NCBI GenBank assembly: GCA_033762315.1
Contig: JANRLS010000151.1
Location: forward strand, 1 to 64,000
Reading direction: 5' to 3'
Length of the DNA stretch: 64,000 bases
Origin: CAYLLN01 sp033762315
GTDB taxonomy: Bacteria; Planctomycetota; Planctomycetia; Pirellulales; Pirellulaceae
The notes beneath the pieces were generated by a model that did no database searches, was not told where the DNA came from, and saw only the letters and a program-made list of their open reading frames with translations. A program made the translations under genes and the position numbers. The stretch's first letter is position 1. The number at the start of each line of letters is the position of its first letter. Shown here piece by piece: positions 59,846 to 64,000 of this stretch.

Positions 59846-61042
59846 ATGCGTTACTCGTTCCGACTGGCTGAAGTGGTTGGCCACATGCCCGACCCCCGCA
59901 AACGGCCGGGCACGATCAAGGCCATTTGCGAATACACTGGCCTCGACCGTCATCAGGTCGCCTCGCTCCTCAAAAACGAGGTCAAATACATCCCGCTCGA
60001 CGCCATGTCGAAGCTGTGCGAGTACCTGATCGATCGCGGCTTCGCCACTGCCGAAGAGCTGCCCGGTCGGCTATTTGGGGTCGAGCCGGAGCATTTTTGG
60101 GAGATTCTGGCTCGCCGCAAGCGATTGGTGCTCTGCCTGGGGGTGCGCCGTGGCGATCCCAGCGACACGCTCGACGACGCCTGGGTCGTCGCCTCCGATT
60201 CGGTTTTGCTGGGGGAGCTGCTCAGCGGCGTCACCACCTTGGGGGGGACCGTCTTGCATCGCAAGTCGGGCAAGCCCACCAAGGGAGAAGCCGCCAGTCC
60301 CAAAGCGGCCGACTCGTCCGGCGCTTTCGATCCGCATCCGGAGCATTTGCACCAATCGCTCGTCTGGAGCCCCGGCCAGGTCGATATCGACGAATGCCGT
60401 GCGATGGCCCGTGCCGCCTACGAGGGATTCGCCGGCACCGCGGGGGATAAGGCCCTGGTTTGTCTCGGCAGCAACAAAAGCAATCCCGTCGTCGAGTTGC
60501 TGCTGGCCAATGCCTTTGGCTGCGAGCCGTTCGAGTCGCAAGACAGCGTCCCTTTGCCCGATAAGCGCAGCTGTCCGATTTTCCTGCGCTATCGGGACCG
60601 CGATCCGCAGCCCCCTTCGTGCTGCGGGGGCCTGCGCATTTCGCGCGGCCACAACACCACGCGGCCGGGCATTTACTATGCCACCGCCGGCGGCGACTGG
60701 GAAGTTTGCCCCTGCGACGAAAGACGGCACGACGCGGCCTTCGTCTTCTACATCCATCGCGAATCGCAAGGGCACATGGAAATGGCGGTCGGCGGCTTCT
60801 CGGGCCGGGCGACGCGCCTCTTGGCCCGGCTGCTGGCCCGCCGCGGCGAGGAATTCTGGCCGCCGGTTTATGAAGGGCAAGGTATTCAGATCGGGGCGTT
60901 CGTCGTGCAGTTTACCTTTCCTGGCGAGCCCGCTGCCGACCGTGACCTGCTCAACACCGATCTCGCCGCCGAAGGCAAAATCATCCGCCTCGACGCCTCG
61001 GTCATCGCCGAGCGGATGGCCCAGATGCCGGAAAGCGACTAA
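59846..61042 (+). CDS. HTH-domain protein with unrecognised Cys-containing C-terminal region
   Basis: A 398-residue protein. Residues 1-75 form a Cro/C1-type helix-turn-helix (GTIKAICEYTGLDRHQVASLLKNEVKYIPLDAMSKLCEYLIDRG). Residues 85-200 are a mixed α/β region (KRLVLCLGVRRGDPSDTLDDAWVVASDSVLLGELLSGV; CLGSNKSNPVVELLLANAFGC). Residues 240-390 contain PPSCCGGLRISRGHN, CPCDERRHDAAFVFYIHRESQGHMEMAVGGFSGRATRLLARLL, which I do not recognise. GSNKSNPVVELLLA suggests a ligand-binding or enzyme-like fold. It is probably a transcriptional regulator with a sensor domain. It is single, with its own promoter and 29 bases before the SDR gene. Confidence 0.7.
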   Translation: MRYSFRLAEVVGHMPDPRKRPGTIKAICEYTGLDRHQVASLLKNEVKYIPLDAMSKLCEYLIDRGFATAEELPGRLFGVEPEHFWEILARRKRLVLCLGVRRGDPSDTLDDAWVVASDSVLLGELLSGVTTLGGTVLHRKSGKPTKGEAASPKAADSSGAFDPHPEHLHQSLVWSPGQVDIDECRAMARAAYEGFAGTAGDKALVCLGSNKSNPVVELLLANAFGCEPFESQDSVPLPDKRSCPIFLRYRDRDPQPPSCCGGLRISRGHNTTRPGIYYATAGGDWEVCPCDERRHDAAFVFYIHRESQGHMEMAVGGFSGRATRLLARLLARRGEEFWPPVYEGQGIQIGAFVVQFTFPGEPAADRDLLNTDLAAEGKIIRLDASVIAERMAQMPESD

Positions 61043-61071
61043 AATCCCGTCTTTTCGAGCGGGAGGACGCG

Positions 61072-61821
61072 ATGGAACTGCACGGCAAAGTCGCCCTGGT
61101 CACCGGTGGCACGATGGGTTTGGGCGCGGCGATCGTTTTGGATCTCGCCCGCCGCGGCGCGAACGTGGCGTTGGTCGCCCGCAATCTGGGGACTCCGGCC
61201 GACGAACTGCGCGCCGCCGTCGAAAACCTCGGCCGGCAAATCTTGCTGTTCACGGGCGACATGGCGCGAGCCGAAGATTGCGCCGCCGCCGTCGAGAAAG
61301 CGGTGGCCCACTTCGGTCGGCTCGACGTGCTCGTCCACAATGCCGGTGGCCCCGCGCACGGCAAGATCGAGGATGTTTCGCCCGAACTGTGGCGACACAC
61401 GATGGATTTGCACGTGAACGCCAATTTTTTCCTGGCTCGCGCCGCCCTACCGCATCTCAAGCAGAACAGCGAGGGGGCCTACATCACCGTATCTTCGACG
61501 GCGGGCATCCGCGGCGTTTCGGGGGCGATTGCCTATGCCACGGCCAAGGGAGCGATTCCCCAGTTCACGCGCAGCCTGGCCCGCGACTGGGCCGACTACA
61601 ACATCCGGGTCAACTGCGTCGCTCCCGGCGTAATCCGCACCCGCTTTCATGCCGACATGACGCCGGAGCGTAAAGAGCTGAACCTGAAGCATCGCATTCC
61701 GCTACATCGGGAGGGAACCTCGGAGCAAGTCGCCGAAGTGGTCGCGCTGCTCGTAACCAACGACTACATCACCGGCGAGACGATCGTGATCGACGGCGGG
61801 CTGACGAGCCGGATCGCCTGA
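61072..61821 (+). CDS. short-chain dehydrogenase/reductase (FabG-like)
   Basis: A 249-residue classical SDR. Cofactor motif TGGTMGLG (11-18), NAGG at 90-93, catalytic Ser142, Tyr155 and Lys159 (SSTAGIRGVSGAIAYATAKG), PGVIRTRF after the active site and a C-terminal TGETIVIDGGLTSRI. It is of the glucose-dehydrogenase/FabG type; the true substrate is unknown. GGGAGG before the ATG is a good ribosome site. It lies 29 bases downstream of the HTH gene and may be co-transcribed with it. Confidence 0.9.
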   Translation: MELHGKVALVTGGTMGLGAAIVLDLARRGANVALVARNLGTPADELRAAVENLGRQILLFTGDMARAEDCAAAVEKAVAHFGRLDVLVHNAGGPAHGKIEDVSPELWRHTMDLHVNANFFLARAALPHLKQNSEGAYITVSSTAGIRGVSGAIAYATAKGAIPQFTRSLARDWADYNIRVNCVAPGVIRTRFHADMTPERKELNLKHRIPLHREGTSEQVAEVVALLVTNDYITGETIVIDGGLTSRIA

Positions 61822-61842
61822 TGAGCGGCGGGGCACTCGCGC

Positions 61843-62955
61843 TTAGCGCGCGTGCTCGACGGGGATGGCTTGACCCGTTTTAGCCGAGGCGAGTGCTGCC
61901 TCAACGGTTGCGAAGATCGCGTGGCTCGGGCGGATGTCCAAAATCGTCTCGTCGCCGGTGTCGATGGCCTGGGCGAGATTCTCGGCCTGGTAGAAGTCGT
62001 TTTGCCCGGCAATCCGCCGCTGCTTGGGCTCTTTGGGGGGCTGGCCGCGATAATAGATGCCCACTTCGGGCCGCGATTCTCCGATCACCAGCCCGCCGTC
62101 AGTGCCGAGGATGCGGAGCTTGATCTCGCCGTCGCCGGGGTGGCTCGCCGCGCCGATTCGGCCGATGGCAAGCGAGGCAATCAGGCCGTCGCTCAATTCG
62201 AGCGTGACACTGGCCAGGTCTTCCACGCCGTTATCGGCATTGAGCTGATGAAAGTGAGTGGCGGTCCGGCAGAAGACCCGCTGCACCTCGGCCCCGCTCA
62301 GCATCCGCAGATAGGCAAGCGGATAAATCCCCTCGATCGCCAATTCCCCCAGTGGCTCGGTCCCCAGGCCCCCATCGGAGCCATCCGCGTGGGCGGCGAT
62401 CAGATGGGCTTGCCAATCGAGCGGCGGATACCCCGTCTGACGGGTCCCTTTCGGCGGGCCGGCATCCTTGGCGAAATAGAAATCGATATGCAGGGCGTAG
62501 GGCTGGCCGACCTCTCCCGCCGCCAGCTGCTCGCGGGCTTGCAGCACGGCCGGCAGGAAGTTGCGGTTCCACATTAGGAAGCGTACACCAGCCTTTTCAA
62601 CCGCCTCCAGCAACCGATCAGCATCGGCCCGGGAAGTCGCCAGCGGCTTATCTTGCACGATATGCTTCCCCGCCCACGCCGCGCGAATTGATAAGTCCGT
62701 GTGCCGCTGCGCTTCGGGGCTGACAATGGCGACTTGCACACCAAACTCGGCTAAGGCCCGCTCGACATCGCGAACATACGGCACGTCAAACGCATCGGCC
62801 AGTTGCTGATTCCGCTCGTGAGCCCAGTCCGGCACGCCCGGATCGTCGGCGACGACGACCAGCTCAAATCGCGGATGACCGGCGACGCCCCGCGCGACAT
62901 AGTCGTGTTTCACGGCGCTCAACGCCGCACAGCGAAACTTCGGTCCGGTCGGCAT
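61843..62955 (-). CDS. Gfo/Idh/MocA-family oxidoreductase
   Basis: A 370-residue NAD(P)-dependent sugar-type oxidoreductase. The N-terminal Rossmann part lacks a clean GxGxxG (AALSAVKHDYVARGVAGHPRFELVVVADD). The family motif E-K-P appears as QDKP in GKHIVQDKPLATSRADADRLL, with Asp for Glu but the catalytic Lys kept. The C-terminal α/β domain has GTEPLGELAIEGIYPLAYLRMLSGAEV and IKLRILGTDGGLVIGESRPEVGIYYRG. The usual length is 340-400. ATG 62955 shares a base with the stop of the upstream gene (TGATG), so translation is coupled. Confidence 0.83.
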   Translation of the reverse strand: MPTGPKFRCAALSAVKHDYVARGVAGHPRFELVVVADDPGVPDWAHERNQQLADAFDVPYVRDVERALAEFGVQVAIVSPEAQRHTDLSIRAAWAGKHIVQDKPLATSRADADRLLEAVEKAGVRFLMWNRNFLPAVLQAREQLAAGEVGQPYALHIDFYFAKDAGPPKGTRQTGYPPLDWQAHLIAAHADGSDGGLGTEPLGELAIEGIYPLAYLRMLSGAEVQRVFCRTATHFHQLNADNGVEDLASVTLELSDGLIASLAIGRIGAASHPGDGEIKLRILGTDGGLVIGESRPEVGIYYRGQPPKEPKQRRIAGQNDFYQAENLAQAIDTGDETILDIRPSHAIFATVEAALASAKTGQAIPVEHAR

Positions 62956-63653
62956 CAGGCGTCCTCCAGTCGCACCGCCTCGCGCGTGGCGAGCGACGCT
63001 TGCGCGGCACCGGCCACGCGCAGGACGGTTCGCCAATCAGCGACGCTCGCGCGAAGATCGTGCCCCGCCGCCAAATCGGCGGCGAATTCGCGGATCATAA
63101 GCGACGAGGCCGCCGCGCGCTCGTCGGTCCGCAACCCCTGCGGCCGTCCTCCGCGAAACAACAGCTGCATATTCTGATGGTCATCGGCATATGCCGCTCC
63201 CGCCGACCCGATGACCGAGAGGGCGGCGTACCCCTCGCCGGCGGGTAAGCGGTCGGTGTAGTCGATCAACGCCATCCCCGCGCCGGCAAAGCCCAACTGC
63301 ACCTGGGTAAACCGGCCGTGCGCCGCGCGCTCGACCGCGAACACCAATTCCACCGGCCGCCCCACGAGCCACAGCGCGACATCCAAATCTTGCAGCAGCC
63401 CAGTCGGCAGCAGCGGCGAAGACTTATCGGGCTTAGCGGCGGCTCCGAGCCAGCGATGCATTCGCACCAGCCCCGGTTCCCCCAGCTTGCCTGCCGACAG
63501 TTCGCGGTGAATCAGCTGCCGCGAGGGAAGATAGCGATCGGGATTGAGCACCGCATCGCATTCCTCGGTCGTTGCCACGAGCAGCACGCCCGGAAAGCTT
63601 CCCAGCGCCGCTCGTATCTGCTCGTCCGCTCCCACCACTGCCACGCGCAGCAT
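62955..63653 (-). CDS. truncated Gfo/Idh/MocA-like protein lacking most of the nucleotide-binding domain
   Basis: A 232-residue protein. It starts MLRVAVVGADEQIRAALGSFPGVLLVATTEECDAVLNPD, only about 45 residues of Rossmann-like sequence against about 120 in full-length members, with no EKP motif. The rest resembles the C-terminal domain (AGKLGEPGLVRMHRWLGAA; LLPTGLLQDLDVALWLVG; GMALIDYTDRLPAGEGYAALSVIGSAGAAYADDHQNMQLLF). GGAGGAG just before ATG 63653 confirms the start. Loss of the cofactor site suggests that it is not an active dehydrogenase alone; it may form a hetero-oligomer with the full-length protein encoded by the overlapping gene. A pseudogene is possible, but the frame is clean. Confidence 0.75.
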   Translation of the reverse strand: MLRVAVVGADEQIRAALGSFPGVLLVATTEECDAVLNPDRYLPSRQLIHRELSAGKLGEPGLVRMHRWLGAAAKPDKSSPLLPTGLLQDLDVALWLVGRPVELVFAVERAAHGRFTQVQLGFAGAGMALIDYTDRLPAGEGYAALSVIGSAGAAYADDHQNMQLLFRGGRPQGLRTDERAAASSLMIREFAADLAAGHDLRASVADWRTVLRVAGAAQASLATREAVRLEDA

Positions 63654-63656
63654 GTT

Positions 63657-63663
63657 CTCCTCC
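63657..63663 (-). promoter_or_regulatory. ribosome binding site GGAGGAG
   Basis: On the minus strand GGAGGAG precedes ATG 63653, deciding between it and the in-frame ATG at 63674. Confidence 0.6.
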
Positions 63664-63754
63664 GCCAGCAGCATATCGGCTTTGGCGGGTGGTACAATCG
63701 GCGGATTGCCGAACCCCCGATTGCTTTGCGTTCCTCCGCCCCACGCTCCCGCCA

Positions 63755-64000
63755 TGCGATTTCACTTCTGCGTTGCCCTGATCACGCTGCTTGCCTCCGC
63801 CGTCCTCGCCGAGCCGCCGCGGGCGCAAGTCGGCATCGACAAGCGGATTCCGTGGACCACTTCGCGCCTAATCGGTTCCCCCGATCCGCCACCAAAATAC
63901 AGGGTCGAGCGTGTTTTCCCCGCGCTTACCTTCAACGAGCCGGTTGAGTTGGTTCCCATTCCGGGCACGAATCGCCTCGTAATGGTCGAAGTGAAAGGGA
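63755..64000 (+). CDS. secreted PVC-type sugar dehydrogenase-like protein (partial, 5' end)
   Basis: The frame opens at ATG 63755 and runs off the window. A signal peptide (MRFHFCVALITLLASAVLA) is followed by WTTSRLIGSPDPPPKYRVERVFPALTFNEPVELVPIPGTNRLVMVEVKG, which resembles from memory the start of planctomycete glucose/sorbosone dehydrogenase-type (often heme-linked) propeller proteins. A -10-like TACAAT at 63693-63698 lies in the 101-base spacer from the divergent oxidoreductase gene; no good -35 is seen. Only the first 82 residues are visible. Confidence 0.65.

Noticed and set aside
1..64000. CRISPR array, tRNA or rRNA genes, prophage or insertion sequence
   Set aside because: No regularly spaced direct repeats, no cloverleaf-like or rRNA-like stretches, and no transposase or integrase reading frame were found. 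The palindromic repeats are short and irregularly placed.

Overview
The window looks like chromosomal DNA from a planctomycete, probably of the Pirellulales. The base composition is GC-rich. It carries families typical of that group: PQQ-like β-propeller proteins, a DUF1080 (3-keto-disaccharide hydrolase-like) protein, a Uma2 nuclease, split secretion-system clusters, MoxR/DUF58/VWA operons, Gfo/Idh/MocA oxidoreductases and a PVC-type sugar dehydrogenase-like protein. The lpxK gene implies lipid A and hence an outer membrane. I see no rRNA, tRNA, CRISPR array, phage or insertion sequence. Assignments rest on reading motifs by eye; no database search was possible.

Layout. 1-281: tail of a secreted esterase-like gene. 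311-1036 (-): DUF374 acyltransferase. 1244-13327 (+): a type II secretion / type IV pilus-like operon encoding minor pseudopilins I, J and K, a fused PilM-PilN (GspL-like) protein, a PilO/PilP-like (GspM/GspC-like) protein, a very long secretin and a lipoprotein. The lipoprotein gene overlaps a convergent BON-domain gene (13149-13850, -). 14098-16481 (+): lpxK and a secreted PQQ-propeller protein. 16634-23494 (-): DUF1080 protein, MoxR ATPase, thioredoxin/NHL protein and FtsH. 23752-27757 (+): dxr, rseP and a HAD phosphatase, overlapping one another. 27854-34410 (-): aminotransferase, a small unknown protein, proC, a Uma2 nuclease, serS and an M20 dipeptidase. 34599-36492 (+): clpS, a tiny membrane protein and mtaB. 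36579-39386 (-): alaS.

39611-44904 (+) holds an ECF-like sigma factor. It is translationally coupled to a 1552-residue single-pass membrane protein with a PQQ-type propeller, preceded by a perfect inverted repeat. 45060-59648 (+) is a large operon: prenyltransferase-like repeat protein, BatA/VWA protein, a second VWA/glutamine-amidotransferase-like protein, a DUF4175-like membrane protein, a 1346-residue Ala/Glu/Lys/Gln-rich secreted coiled-coil protein, MoxR and DUF58. 59846-61821 (+): an HTH protein of unknown function and an SDR dehydrogenase. 61843-63653 (-): two overlapping Gfo/Idh/MocA genes, the upstream one lacking most of its nucleotide-binding domain. 63755-end (+): start of a secreted sugar dehydrogenase-like protein.

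Three themes deserve attention. First, the secretion operon has unusual proteins: glycine-rich tails of roughly 130 to 150 residues on two minor pseudopilins, and about eight β-α ring-type units in the secretin. Second, the sigma factor and propeller protein look like a transmembrane regulatory pair. Third, short palindromic repeats occupy operon gaps and in two places have entered coding sequence.
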